A stretch of 64,000 nucleotides of DNA from Microvirga sp. (GCA_029266525.1 JAQSWQ010000022.1:17562-81561); one strand, 5' to 3'. Counted from the first letter of the stretch, positions 29,476 to 38,293 are shown. A program made the numbers and translations. The notes: a model not told the origin generated them from the sequence alone.

Positions 29476-29625
29476 CTGCGCCTCCCTTTGGGCCAATAAG
29501 ACAAGTTCTTGCCTTCCCGACCGTTAAGGGGAGCGCTCATACTGAAAGCGAATGCCGCGGGGGTTAATAGTAAGCTGATGAAATTGCCGACGAAAACCCG
29601 CCTCGCAGCCTTCCCGCAAGCGCGT

Positions 29626-30243
29626 CTATCGGGATGCGCTCTGGCGGGCGACGATCTCGCGGACGAGGCGCTCTTTCAACGGTTCGGGCAGCTCGATGCC
29701 GGAGAGGCGCCAGGTGAAGCCGGAGAGCCGGAATTGGAGCTGGAACGGCTCGGCAACTCCCGGCTGAGGCACGCCGAGATGGAAGCTCGTGAAGCCGCGC
29801 CATTCCGAAAGGCTCCAGAGCTGCCGGAGCTTCTCGCCGCTCGGGAAGGCGGAGGGGTCGACAAGCGCAAGCCGCCCTCCGGCGCCTGCGGCGGCGGCTT
29901 CCGTTTCGAGAACCGCCGGCCAGCCCTCCCGGACGAGCCGCGCCACCGCGTCGGGCGACACGTAATCGGCGATGAGCGGGTCGAGCATGGCGGCGCCCGC
30001 CGCGGCGCCGAGCTGCGCCGTGGCGCCCGGGCCGCGTTCGCCGCCGACCGCCTTGGCGTAGGAAGCTGCGATCTGCCTCGCCAGCGAGCGCCGCAGCCCG
30101 GCGAAATCGACCCGCTTCTCGATAGCCGCGAGGTCCCGCGCCTGCGCGGCCCTGGCGAGGTCGTACAGCGCCACATAGGGCGAGGCGACGAAGATCGCCC
30201 ACAGCAAGGCGAGTGCGGCGAGCGAGCGAAGGAACCAGCGCAT
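29626..30243 (-). CDS. DUF2939 domain-containing protein
   Basis: A 205-residue protein anchored by an N-terminal helix (WFLRSLAALALLWAIFVASP) and otherwise exported. The DUF2939 pattern is visible: YVALYDLARAAQARDLAAIEKRVDFAGLRRSLARQI near residues 24-60, then a C-terminal beta-rich part (FQLQFRLSGFTWRLSGIELP). ATG 30243 chosen; GTG two codons upstream is possible. The family is common in Rhizobiales, with no known function. It lies 150 bases upstream of the TadG-like start on the same strand. The spacing gives no strong sign of an operon. Confidence 0.85.
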   Translation of the reverse strand: MRWFLRSLAALALLWAIFVASPYVALYDLARAAQARDLAAIEKRVDFAGLRRSLARQIAASYAKAVGGERGPGATAQLGAAAGAAMLDPLIADYVSPDAVARLVREGWPAVLETEAAAAGAGGRLALVDPSAFPSGEKLRQLWSLSEWRGFTSFHLGVPQPGVAEPFQLQFRLSGFTWRLSGIELPEPLKERLVREIVARQSASR

Positions 30244-30372
30244 GGGCACCCCGGAGCGGCAGGAGCCCTCATCTAGGAAGCCTGGCGCCCCGGGCTAAGG
30301 GCCTGCGGGGCTTGCGTCGGCGCGTGTGCGGTCCGCGACCGTCCGCGAGCGGGCCGGCGCATGACCGGCATG

Positions 30373-30452
30373 CTCCGCACCGGCCGCGGCTTAACGCGGC
30401 CTTAGCGCTTCCCCCGGATCGTGCGCCGGCCGGCATCAGGGCCGGTGCGGAG
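30373..30452 (+). promoter_or_regulatory. Long inverted repeat in the leader of the membrane protein gene
   Basis: CTCCGCACCGGCC (30373-30385) and GGCCGGTGCGGAG (30440-30452) are an exact 13-base inverted repeat 54 bases apart. The 3' arm ends with GGAG, the likely ribosome-binding site for TTG 30460. Between the arms lies TTAA-N7-TTAG (30391-30405), one base off a CtrA full site. Structure is seen; function is inferred. Confidence 0.45.
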
Positions 30453-30459
30453 AGCTTTG

Positions 30460-32052
30460 TTGGACCGGCAGCCGCATCGATCCCGGTTCGCCGGCGCCGG
30501 GCGAACCGTCTGGACCTGGGCATGGCTCGGCGCCTTGGCGCTGCTTGCCTTCGCCTTCCACGCTGCCGTCCCGACCAATCACGACGTCGCCTGGATCCTC
30601 GAAGGGGCAGGTCGCCTGCTCGACGGAGCCCGCTTCGGCCGCGACATCGTCGACGTCAATCCGCCGCTTGCCTGGTGGATCGCGACCCTGCCGGTGGGCT
30701 TCGCAAGGGCAATCGGGGTGGGTCCGGGCATCGCATCGGCCCTGTTCGTGGTGGTTCTCGCGCTGGCGAGCGTCGGGCTCGCCGATGCGGCCGCATCGTG
30801 GGGGGAAACGCCGCCGCGAGAACGCGCCATGCAGGCGCTCGCCGCGGGCGCGTTCCTCCTCCTGGCGCCAGGCTATGATTTCGCGCAGCGGGAGCACCTG
30901 ATGCTGATCGCCGCCTGGCCCTACCTGACTGCAGCCGGTGTCCGCGCGCAGGGGCATCGCCTGCCGGTTCCGCTCGCCGGCGCCATCGGGCTCCTGTCGG
31001 CGCTCGGCTTCTATCAGAAGCCCTACTTCCTCCTCGTCCCGCTGCTCGTCGAGATCTGGATCGCGAGGGCGCAAGGCGTGCGGCAGTGGGTGCGGCCGGA
31101 GACCGGCACTCTCGCCGCGGTCGGCTTCGGCTATCTCGGCGCGGTTCTCGTCTTCGCCCCCGACTACCTCTTCGGCAACATGCCGGACGCGATTGCGGGG
31201 TACTGGGCCTACCAGCAACCTGTCTCGAACGTCGTCGCGCGGGCCGCCTTGGCCCTGGCGCCGCTCGCCTTCGCAGCGGGTCTCTTGCGCAGAGGCCTGG
31301 GCGACGAGCCGGTCCCGGCGCTCGCGCCGATCCTGATGCTCGCCAGCGCAGGCGCTTGCCTGTCCGCTCTCCTCCAGGCCAAGAGCTGGTCCTATCACCT
31401 AGTGCCGGCGATCGGCTTCGCCTTCATGGGCTGCGTGGTGCTGTACGCCGCCTCCGGCGGAGGGGTCCGGCGGCAGCCTCTGGCCGCGGCCGCTGTTGTC
31501 CTCATCGCGGCGGCGGGCTTCGGCCCGGCGCTTCGCGACCTTGGCGAGCGAGCGCTCGGCCGGGAGACGGACCGCATCGAGCGGCTTGCCGCGCTGTTCC
31601 GCTCGCATGCCGGCGAGACCGGCTCGGTCTTCGCCTTCGTGACATCGCCGCGCGACGTCCATCCGGCGGTACTGGCCTCGGGCGCGCGCTGGATGGGCAG
31701 CGCCTGCTGCCTGCATCTTCTGCCCGCCGCCATGCGAGCCGACGAGATCGCTCCGGACGCGGCCGCGCGGGCCCGGGAGGCCGCGTCGCGGCAGGTCGCG
31801 GCCGTGGTCGCCGGCATGGCGGCGGAACGGCCCGCTGTCGTGGTCGTCGACGCTCATCAGGACAAGCTCGGCTTCCGCGACCACGACTTCGACTACGTCG
31901 CTCATCTCTCGAAGGACGCGCGCTTCGCCGCCCTCTGGGCAGACTACGTCGAGCACGAGCCCATCGGCGGCTTCCGCGTCTTCCTGCGCAGGGATCCCCT
32001 CGCCAGAGCGGTGGAGCACGACCGCGCGCGGGATCGCCGCGATCCGAGCTAG
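30460..32052 (+). CDS. Multi-pass membrane protein, GT-C glycosyltransferase-like
   Basis: A protein of about 530 residues with roughly ten hydrophobic helices and a soluble C-terminal third. After the first helix the loop reads VPTNHDVAWILEGAGRLLDGARFGRDIVDVNPPLAWW. The Asp-rich first loop with D-x-N-P-P-L resembles the catalytic loop of GT-C enzymes of the ArnT/PMT (GT39) type, which use polyprenyl-phosphate sugars. Overall family match is weak and I would not name a substrate. Start: TTG 30460 has GGAG 7 bases upstream; GTG 30421 has no site. It is alone on the plus strand, with 224 bases to the TRAP operon. Possible role in envelope polysaccharide or glycoprotein assembly. Confidence 0.75.
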   Translation: MDRQPHRSRFAGAGRTVWTWAWLGALALLAFAFHAAVPTNHDVAWILEGAGRLLDGARFGRDIVDVNPPLAWWIATLPVGFARAIGVGPGIASALFVVVLALASVGLADAAASWGETPPRERAMQALAAGAFLLLAPGYDFAQREHLMLIAAWPYLTAAGVRAQGHRLPVPLAGAIGLLSALGFYQKPYFLLVPLLVEIWIARAQGVRQWVRPETGTLAAVGFGYLGAVLVFAPDYLFGNMPDAIAGYWAYQQPVSNVVARAALALAPLAFAAGLLRRGLGDEPVPALAPILMLASAGACLSALLQAKSWSYHLVPAIGFAFMGCVVLYAASGGGVRRQPLAAAAVVLIAAAGFGPALRDLGERALGRETDRIERLAALFRSHAGETGSVFAFVTSPRDVHPAVLASGARWMGSACCLHLLPAAMRADEIAPDAAARAREAASRQVAAVVAGMAAERPAVVVVDAHQDKLGFRDHDFDYVAHLSKDARFAALWADYVEHEPIGGFRVFLRRDPLARAVEHDRARDRRDPS

Positions 32053-32276
32053 CGCCAGGCGTCACCCCGGCGGTGGTGAGTTTGGTGACCGGAACGACGC
32101 CGGATGATCGGTGCCGCGGCCCCCTCGACCGCCGTGCCGAGAACGACTGCCCAGGTTCGTGAAGGGGTGAGGCCGGGCGAGGAGAGCATTGCCGCGCCGC
32201 GGGCCCGTAGGGTAACTCGACAGCGAGCGGGCGATGCCCCGGGCCCACCATGCAAAGCACGACAGGAGGACACCCC

Positions 32277-33275
32277 ATGAAGCTCGCACATCTCCTCGCC
32301 GCGGTCTTGGTCGCCGGCGGCCTCTCGGCCGCGCCGACCGCCGCGCAGACGCTGCGTTTCGGTCACGCCAACTCTCCGGGCGAGATCGCCCACGACCTGT
32401 TCAACGAGCTCGCCGAGAGGGTCAGCCGGCGCACCAATGGGGCGGTGACGATCCGCGTCTTCCCGTCCGAGCAGCTCGGCAAGGAGGCGGATCTCGTCCA
32501 GCAGATCAAGTCCGGCGCGCTCGACATCTCGGCGCCCTCGATGCCGGTGATGTCGTCTCTCGTCCCGGCGATGGAGATGGCGAGCGGCCCGTTCCTGTGG
32601 CGCGATTGGAAGGAAGCCGAAGCCGTGATCCGGGGGGGCGCCTTCGACCCGCTCTATGACGAGCTCCGCGACAAGCACAACATCGTCCCGCTGACCCGCA
32701 TCTTCTATTGGGGCTGGCGCAACTTCACCTTCACCGACCGAGAGGTCAGGAAACCCGAGGACATGGCAGGCCTGAAGATCCGCGTGCCCGAGAGCCCGAT
32801 CTGGGTCGAGATGGTGCGGGCCTTCGGGGCGGCCCCGACGCCGATCCCCTTCGGCGAGGTCTACACGGCGCTGCAGCAGAAGACCGTCGACGGGCAGGAG
32901 AATCCGATCCCGACGATCTATTCGCGCAAGTTCTACGAGGTCCAGGGCGTGCTGACGATGTCGCGGCACATGCTCCAGAACAACACCATCATGATCAACA
33001 AGAACTCGCTCGCCCGCCTCTCGGCCGAGAACCAGAAGATCCTGTTGGAGGAGGCGGCCGCCGTGTCGGCGAAGAACACCGAGCTGCAGCAGGGCCGCGA
33101 AGCAAGCATGCTGGAGGAGATCCGCAAGTCCGGCCGCACCAAGGTCATCGACGATCCGGACCGCGCCGCCTTCCAGGCCAAGATGGAGCCGGCCTATTCG
33201 CGCCTCGAGGCCCGCTGGGGCGCCGAGAACCTGAAGCGCCTGCGCGAGGCGATCGCCAAGACCCGCGGCAGCTAG
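32277..33275 (+). CDS. TRAP transporter substrate-binding protein (DctP family)
   Basis: A 332-residue periplasmic receptor for a tripartite ATP-independent transporter. Signal peptide MKLAHLLAAVLVAGGLSAAPTAAQ, then TLRFGHANSPGEIAHDLF, VRVFPSEQLGKE-type VFPSEQLGKEADLVQQIKSG, and the ligand-binding Arg in GLKIRVPESPIW, followed by PIPFGEVYTALQQKTVDGQEN. ATG 32277 has AGGAGG upstream. First gene of a TRAP operon followed by the small and large permeases and an enolase-superfamily enzyme. Such receptors bind organic acids such as sugar acids or aromatic acids. Confidence 0.95.
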   Translation: MKLAHLLAAVLVAGGLSAAPTAAQTLRFGHANSPGEIAHDLFNELAERVSRRTNGAVTIRVFPSEQLGKEADLVQQIKSGALDISAPSMPVMSSLVPAMEMASGPFLWRDWKEAEAVIRGGAFDPLYDELRDKHNIVPLTRIFYWGWRNFTFTDREVRKPEDMAGLKIRVPESPIWVEMVRAFGAAPTPIPFGEVYTALQQKTVDGQENPIPTIYSRKFYEVQGVLTMSRHMLQNNTIMINKNSLARLSAENQKILLEEAAAVSAKNTELQQGREASMLEEIRKSGRTKVIDDPDRAAFQAKMEPAYSRLEARWGAENLKRLREAIAKTRGS

Positions 33276-33287
33276 GGCGGGGCGGCC

Positions 33288-33815
33288 ATGTCCGCTGCGG
33301 CGCTGCGGCGGCTCGACGACGGCATCGGGCGCGGCGAGGATCTCTTCCTCGCCGCCTCGCACGGGATCATCGCGGCGCTCGTGATCGCGGCGGTGTTCTT
33401 CCGCTATGTGCTCAACGATCCGCTGACCTGGACCGAGGAGACGATCGTTCTCCTCTTCACCTGGATGCTGTTCGCGGGACTGGCGAGCGGCTTCCGCACC
33501 CGCATGCACATCCGCATCGATGCGCTCCTTCTCGCGCTGCGGCCGAGCGGGCGCGCGCCGTTCGGCGCGATCGCGGTCGCGGCGACGCTCGCAACCCTTC
33601 TCGGCCTCGTCTGGTTCGGCATCGAGCAGAGCATCGTGCTCGCCTCCAACGAGACGCCGATGATGCGCATCTCGGCCGCCTGGGGCGTCAGCGCCCTGCC
33701 GGTCGGGGCGGCGCTCGCCTGCATCCACGTCGTGCGGCACATGATCGACAGCGGCCTCGCCGAGACCCTGTGGCCGGCCGACCTCGTCGGCAGCCACGAG
33801 GAGGATATAGCTTGA
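33288..33815 (+). CDS. TRAP transporter small permease (DctQ family)
   Basis: A 175-residue membrane protein with four predicted helices. LTWTEETIVLLFTWMLFAGLASGFRTRMHIRIDAL is the DctQ signature (W-x-E-E and R-x-x-x-H-I). It starts 12 bases after the receptor gene and its stop overlaps the large permease start. It forms the inner-membrane complex with DctM and uses the sodium or proton gradient rather than ATP. Confidence 0.95.
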   Translation: MSAAALRRLDDGIGRGEDLFLAASHGIIAALVIAAVFFRYVLNDPLTWTEETIVLLFTWMLFAGLASGFRTRMHIRIDALLLALRPSGRAPFGAIAVAATLATLLGLVWFGIEQSIVLASNETPMMRISAAWGVSALPVGAALACIHVVRHMIDSGLAETLWPADLVGSHEEDIA

Positions 33816-35083
33816 CGCTGCTCCTGGTGACTTTCGTCGGGCTCCTCGTGGTCGGCACCCCGATCGCGATCGCGATGATCGCCTCCTCCGCGCTCGTGAT
33901 CTGGACCGAGGGCATCCCGCTGACCATCGTCGCGCAGCGGGTCTATGCCGGGCTGCAATCCTTCCCGCTCCTCGCGGTGCCGCTGTTCACGCTCGCCGGC
34001 TCGCTCATGAACGAGTCGGGCATCAGCGAGCGCCTGTTCGGCTTCACGAGGGCGCTCGTCGGCCACATCCGCGGCGGGCTCGCGCAGACGGCGATCGTAG
34101 GCAACGTGTTCCTGTCCGGCATCTCCGGCTCCTCGGTCGCCGACTGCGCGGCGACGACCCGCGTGCTCGTCCCGCAACTCGTGGCAAGCGGATACAGCCG
34201 CGGCTTCGGCGCGGCCCTCGCGGCCTCGGCCGGCACGCTCGGGCCGATCATCCCGCCCTCGATCCTGATGGTGCTCTACGCCTGGCAGGCGAACGTGTCG
34301 CTCGGCGCGCTGTTCGTCGCCGGCCTCCTGCCGGGCCTCGTGATGGCCGGGGCGATGATGCTGGTCATCGCCGTCATGGCGCGGCTGCGCCGCTACTCCA
34401 CCTCGGGGGCTTTCTCCGGCCGGCGGCTGTGGCAGGAGTTCAAGCGCGCCTTCTGGGCCTTGATGATGCCGGTGATCATCATCATCGGCTTCCGCATGGG
34501 CGTCTTCACCGCGACCGAGATCGCGGGCATCGCGGCGCTGTACTCAGCGGTGGTCGGCATCTTCGTCTACCGCAGCCTGCCCCTGTCGAAGATCCCGACC
34601 ATCCTCCTCGTCACGGCCCGCGAGACCGCCGTCATCCTGATGATCGTCGGCGCCGCCGGCCCGTTCAGCTGGATCCTCGGCATCGAGCAGGCGCCGCAGG
34701 CCGTGGTCGGGGCGGTGCGCGCCATCGCGACCGAGCCCTGGGCCGTGCTCCTCGTCCTGAACGTCGCCCTGTTGGTCGCCGGCATGTTCATGGAGACGAT
34801 CGCGATCATGATCATCCTGGTCCCGATCCTGATCCCGCTCCTCGTCTCGCTCCAGATCGATCTCGTCCATTTCGGGATCGTGCTGCTCGTCAACCTGGTG
34901 ATCGGCCAGCTCACCCCGCCGGTCGGCGTGCTGCTCTTCGTCACGATGACCATCGCCAATGTCCGCATGGGCGAGATCCTGCGCGAGATCTGGCCCTTCT
35001 TCCTGGGCCTTGCCGTGGCCCTCGCCCTCATCACCTATGTGCCGGCTCTGAGCCTCTGGCTGCCGCGTCTCATCGGCCCCTGA
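33812..35083 (+). CDS. TRAP transporter large permease (DctM family)
   Basis: A 423-residue membrane protein, the transport-competent subunit. Typical stretches: GTPIAIAMIASSALVIW, PLFTLAGSLMNESGISERLF, GNVFLSGISGSSVADCAATTRVLVP, GTLGPIIPPSILMVLYAW and C-terminal GQLTPPVGVLLFVTMTIANV. The start is a TTG at 33812 overlapping the DctQ stop (TTGA), with GAGGAGG just upstream; the frame is open much further upstream but that part is a shadow of the preceding genes. It is the third gene of the operon. Confidence 0.95.
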   Translation: MTLLLVTFVGLLVVGTPIAIAMIASSALVIWTEGIPLTIVAQRVYAGLQSFPLLAVPLFTLAGSLMNESGISERLFGFTRALVGHIRGGLAQTAIVGNVFLSGISGSSVADCAATTRVLVPQLVASGYSRGFGAALAASAGTLGPIIPPSILMVLYAWQANVSLGALFVAGLLPGLVMAGAMMLVIAVMARLRRYSTSGAFSGRRLWQEFKRAFWALMMPVIIIIGFRMGVFTATEIAGIAALYSAVVGIFVYRSLPLSKIPTILLVTARETAVILMIVGAAGPFSWILGIEQAPQAVVGAVRAIATEPWAVLLVLNVALLVAGMFMETIAIMIILVPILIPLLVSLQIDLVHFGIVLLVNLVIGQLTPPVGVLLFVTMTIANVRMGEILREIWPFFLGLAVALALITYVPALSLWLPRLIGP

Positions 35084-35102
35084 GCCATCCCGCGAGGACA
35101 CT

Positions 35103-36284
35103 ATGAGCCGCATCACGGAAGTCGAGATCGTCGAGTTCGCCTTCATGGCGAAGAACCTCGGCCAGTCGGCCGACGACGCCCAGGCCGTCTACAACATCGG
35201 CTACAAGCCGAACGCCTCGCTCGAGCTGACCAAGTTCGCCGTCGCGATCCGCACCGACGACGGCGCCGCAGGCGAATACGTCGTGCAGTGGGGCGGCACC
35301 CGCGCCACCATGGCCCAGACCCTCTCGCTCGCGCCGAACCTCCTCGGCCGCGATCCGGACCAGCGCGAGCTCATCTGGAACGAGATGAAGCGCGAGCTGC
35401 GCCAGCACGACGGCATGGGCATCGGCCCGATCGACATCGCGCTCTGGGATCTCGCCGGCAAGCGCTTCGGCGCCTCGGTGTCGCAGCTCCTCGGCGGCTT
35501 CCGCACCCGGCTCAAGGCCTATGCCTCGACCTATCACGGCGACCGCAACGGCGGCCTCGATTCGCCGCAGGCTTTCGCCGATTTCGCCGAACGCTGCTAC
35601 GAGCTCGGCTACCGCGCCTACAAGCTCCATGGCTGGCACGACGGCGACGCCCGCGAGGAGGCCGCGAACGTGCTCCACGTGGCAAAGGCCGTCGGCGACC
35701 GCATGACCCTGATGCTCGACCCGGCGAACGAACTGCGCACCTTCGCCGACGCGCTCTATGTCGGGCGTGCCTGCGACGAGGGGGGGTATTTCTGGTACGA
35801 GGATCCGATGCGCGACTGCGGCGTGTCGGCCTTCGCTCACAAGCGGCTGCGTGAAATGCTGAAGACGCCGATCCTGCAGACCGAGTATCTCCGTGGCTTC
35901 GAGACCAAGGCCGACTTCCTCATCGCCGGCGGCACCGACATGCTGCGCTCCGACCCCGAATACGACCTCGGCATCACCGGCGCGATGAAGATCGCGCACC
36001 TCGCCGAGGCCTTCGGCATCGACGTCGAGATCCACGCCTGCGGCCCGGCGCATCGCCATTGCATGGCCGCCACGCGGAACACCAATTATTACGAAGTCGC
36101 GCTCGTCGGGCCCGACTGTCCGAACGCCGTCCCGCCGGTCTATGCCTGCGGCTACTCCGACCAGCTCGAGGCCGTCGACAAGGACGGCACGGTCCCGGTT
36201 CCGACCGGCCCCGGTCTCGGCGTCACCTACGATTGGGACTATATCCGCGCGCACGAGATGGCGCGGCAGGTGTTCCGACCCTGA
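35103..36284 (+). CDS. Mandelate racemase/muconate lactonizing enzyme family protein
   Basis: A 393-residue enolase-superfamily enzyme. The capping domain (1-130) holds the substrate loop; the barrel starts near GIGPIDIALWDLAGKRFG. Candidate residues: Lys in AYKLHGWHD (K-x-H motif), metal ligands Asp in LMLDPANEL, Glu in YFWYEDPM and Glu in LQTEYLRG, and a late His in EIHACGPAHRHC. These enzymes abstract a proton alpha to a carboxylate, as racemases or acid-sugar dehydratases. It follows the TRAP large permease by 19 bases, so the transported solute is probably its substrate. The exact reaction cannot be told from sequence. Confidence 0.9.
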   Translation: MSRITEVEIVEFAFMAKNLGQSADDAQAVYNIGYKPNASLELTKFAVAIRTDDGAAGEYVVQWGGTRATMAQTLSLAPNLLGRDPDQRELIWNEMKRELRQHDGMGIGPIDIALWDLAGKRFGASVSQLLGGFRTRLKAYASTYHGDRNGGLDSPQAFADFAERCYELGYRAYKLHGWHDGDAREEAANVLHVAKAVGDRMTLMLDPANELRTFADALYVGRACDEGGYFWYEDPMRDCGVSAFAHKRLREMLKTPILQTEYLRGFETKADFLIAGGTDMLRSDPEYDLGITGAMKIAHLAEAFGIDVEIHACGPAHRHCMAATRNTNYYEVALVGPDCPNAVPPVYACGYSDQLEAVDKDGTVPVPTGPGLGVTYDWDYIRAHEMARQVFRP

Positions 36285-36299
36285 GGTCGGCTTCAAGTC

Positions 36300-36319
36300 G
36301 CGCGTCCGAAACGACGCGC
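36300..36319. terminator. Weak hairpin between convergent genes
   Basis: GCGCGTC and GACGCGC pair over a CGAAAC loop, 15 bases past the enolase-superfamily gene and 36 bases past the end of rpmG on the other strand. No T-run on either side, so termination is doubtful. Confidence 0.35.
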
Positions 36320-36355
36320 AGGAATGCCAGCCAGGAACGCCTGGAGCGCACCACG

Positions 36356-36523
36356 CTACTTGATCTTCGCTTCCTTGAACTCGACGTGCTTCCTCGCGAC
36401 CGGGTCGTATTTCTTCATCGAGAGCTTCTCGGTCATGGTCCGGGAGTTCTTCTTGGTGACGTAGAAATAGCCGGTGTCGGCGGTCGAGAGGAGCTTCACC
36501 TTGATGGTGACGGCCTTGGCCAT
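36356..36523 (-). CDS. rpmG: 50S ribosomal protein L33
   Basis: A 55-residue ribosomal protein read on the minus strand: [40 protein letters not shown], then [15 protein letters not shown]. It lacks the Cys pairs of zinc-binding L33, so it is the zinc-independent type usual in alphaproteobacteria. AAAAGGG precedes the ATG at 36523. It lies inside a long spurious open frame, which makes it easy to miss. It is the last gene of a minus-strand group containing RNase R, DUF983 and NUDIX. Confidence 0.97.
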   Translation of the reverse strand: MAKAVTIKVKLLSTADTGYFYVTKKNSRTMTEKLSMKKYDPVARKHVEFKEAKIK

Positions 36524-36571
36524 GGTCGAACCCTTTTCGCTTGGCGCGCGGCGGCCCAGCGCCGAAACGCA

Positions 36572-36593
36572 ACGGCCGGGTCGCCCCGGCCGT
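36572..36593 (-). terminator. GC-rich hairpin upstream of rpmG
   Basis: ACGGCCGGG and CCCGGCCGT form a perfect 9-base stem with a 4-base loop, between the coiled-coil gene and rpmG. On the minus strand TTGCGTTT follows, a poor T-run, so partial termination of the upstream gene is possible. Confidence 0.5.
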
Positions 36594-36675
36594 GAATCCC
36601 GTCCTCAGATGATCGATCCGGCCGGTTTCGTCAAGGCTCCGAGGGGCGTTGCCGTGCCTTCGGCCGCGCGAGGCG

Positions 36676-37056
36676 CTAGCGCGCCGCGCGCTTCGGCGGC
36701 TCGGGCTGCTTGATGCTGCCGGTCTGCGCCACGCGCTCGCGGGCCTGGTCGAGGCGCTTGTTCAGCGTCGCCAACTCCTGCTGCGCCGCAGCCCACATCC
36801 GCGCCGCCTTGTCGAACTCGGCCTTCGCGGTCGTGAGCTTGCCCTCGACCTGGGCGAGCTCGCCGGCCGAGCGCTCGAGCCGCTGGTGCTTGTCGATCGC
36901 CGCGTCGCGCTGCGCGGTCGCCGCCACGAGCTCGCGCGAGAGCTGGCGCGAGGACCAGGCGGAATAGCCGAAGCTGCCCCAGCCGATGACGGCCGCGAGG
37001 CCGAGACCGCAGGCCAAGAGAAGGGGCCGGTCGGCCCGAAGGATGAGATCACGCAT
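36676..37056 (-). CDS. Small membrane protein with coiled coil
   Basis: A 126-residue unrecognised protein. One N-terminal helix (LLLACGLGLAAVIGWGSFGYSAW, about residues 12-34) is followed by a long heptad-rich segment (about 36-112, e.g. LERSAGELAQVEGKLTTAKAEF and LATLNKRLDQARERVAQ) that should form a coiled coil. A Pro/Lys-rich tail ends the protein. It has a basic N-terminus, so the coiled coil is probably periplasmic. It lies 87 bases downstream of the NUDIX gene on the same strand. Structure resembles small envelope or division accessory proteins, but no family was recognised. Confidence 0.75.
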   Translation of the reverse strand: MRDLILRADRPLLLACGLGLAAVIGWGSFGYSAWSSRQLSRELVAATAQRDAAIDKHQRLERSAGELAQVEGKLTTAKAEFDKAARMWAAAQQELATLNKRLDQARERVAQTGSIKQPEPPKRAAR

Positions 37057-37143
37057 GGGATTACGCCTGACGCTACTGGCGCCCGATCGGGCAATCCCTG
37101 CAGAGTGACCGAGCGTGGTTAAGGAGTGGTGACGGAAGCGGTC

Positions 37144-37893
37144 CTAAAGCAGCTCGCGCATGAACTTCTTGCGCACCTCGAAATAGAACGGCACCGGCAG
37201 CTCGGGCGCGAAGCCCTCGTCGATGCGGTTCTGCAGCTCGTCGAGCACGATCGTGGTGATCGCCGGGAGCTCGAGCTTCTTCGCCTCCGCGATCGAGACC
37301 CAGGCGAGCTCGATCAGCTCGGAATCGGGGCCGACGATGCCCGGCACCTCGTCCGCGACATGGTCGCGGTCGATCGCGAAGAAGCGGGTGTCGAAGCGCT
37401 TCGGCCGCTTCGGCGGCGTGATCGCGCGCGCGACGAGCTGGAGCGCCTCGAGATCCGGCATCACGCCGCGCTCGCGGAACGACTCCCACGGTCCCGACGG
37501 CGCGCGCTCGGGCGGGCCGTACTCCTTGGTGCCGAGGAGGAGGCCGGTCTCCTCGAAGGTCTCTCGGATCGCGGCCAGTCCCAAGGCTCGCGCCCGCTGC
37601 AGCGTCGGGCGCGTGACGCGGGCAAGCAGCGCCTGCTCGGCTCGCGTGTTGAGGGCGCCCGCGGCCGGCATCGAGCGGTCGCCCGCCTCGATGCGCCCTC
37701 CCGGGAAGACGAATTTTCCCGGCATGAAGCGGTGGCCGTGGTGGCGGCGGCCCATCAGCACCTTGGGGTCGCGGCCGGTGCGGTCGATGATGATCAGCGT
37801 CGCGGCGTCCTTCGGCCGGATGTTCGGCCAGCGCCGCTCCCGCTCCGCCGCCGTGAGGCGGTCCGCCAGCGCCTGCCCCCTCCTGTCGTTCAC
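37144..37893 (-). CDS. NUDIX hydrolase with a long insert in the Nudix box
   Basis: A 249-residue NUDIX-fold protein. The strand FMPGKFVFPGGRIEAGD opens the Nudix box, but about 40 residues separate it from the catalytic helix LAAIRETFEETGLLLG, which carries the metal-binding RE-x2-EE-x-G. This split box is found in the NUDT19-like subfamily, where CoA or other nucleotides are substrates. The C-terminal part (RFDTRFFAIDRD, IELAWVSIAEAKKL) is also typical. It is 10 bases downstream of DUF983 in the rnr group. Substrate not established. Confidence 0.9.
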   Translation of the reverse strand: MNDRRGQALADRLTAAERERRWPNIRPKDAATLIIIDRTGRDPKVLMGRRHHGHRFMPGKFVFPGGRIEAGDRSMPAAGALNTRAEQALLARVTRPTLQRARALGLAAIRETFEETGLLLGTKEYGPPERAPSGPWESFRERGVMPDLEALQLVARAITPPKRPKRFDTRFFAIDRDHVADEVPGIVGPDSELIELAWVSIAEAKKLELPAITTIVLDELQNRIDEGFAPELPVPFYFEVRKKFMRELL

Positions 37894-37903
37894 GCGTCCC
37901 TCC

Positions 37904-38293
37904 TCAGCCGCCTCGCCGGCGGGCCGCCGAAAAGCCGTGCATGCTTAAGCCGTATTGCAGCCCGACGACAGCGCCCTTCACGGGCTGCAGAAGCAGGAGG
38001 GAGAGCATCACGGTGAGCGCCGGCCACACCGCGAGGTGAAGCCAGAGCGGCACCTCGAACCGGGTCTCGGCCGTGAGAATGCCCCAGCCGACGAGATGGG
38101 CGACGATCAGGATCACGAGGTAGGGCGGCAGGTCGTCCGCGCGGTGATGGTGCAGCTCGGCGCCGCAGGACCGGCAGGCGTCGTTGACCTTGAGGAAGCG
38201 GCCGAATAGCCGACCTTGGCCGCAGGCCGGGCAGCGCCCGGCCAGCCCGCGCCGGACACCCTCGGCCCAGCTCACCTCAGGCGTCGCGCTCAT
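37904..38293 (-). CDS. DUF983 membrane protein
   Basis: A 129-residue protein: a zinc-ribbon-like N-terminus (RCPACGQGRLFGRFLKVNDACRSCGAEL, four Cys) followed by two hydrophobic helices (LVILIVAHLVGWGIL and AVWPALTVMLSLLLLQPVKGAVVGLQ). That matches the DUF983 family. ATG 38293 overlaps the RNase R stop by 4 bases, and this start gives the usual length. Location inner membrane. Function unknown; the rnr-DUF983-NUDIX order is conserved in Rhizobiales. Confidence 0.9.
   Translation of the reverse strand: MSATPEVSWAEGVRRGLAGRCPACGQGRLFGRFLKVNDACRSCGAELHHHRADDLPPYLVILIVAHLVGWGILTAETRFEVPLWLHLAVWPALTVMLSLLLLQPVKGAVVGLQYGLSMHGFSAARRRGG

Noticed and set aside
35070..36572. 500-residue minus-strand frame over the enolase-superfamily gene
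   Set aside because: It is a composite shadow: the real minus-strand gene in part of it is rpmG (36356-36523) in another frame.
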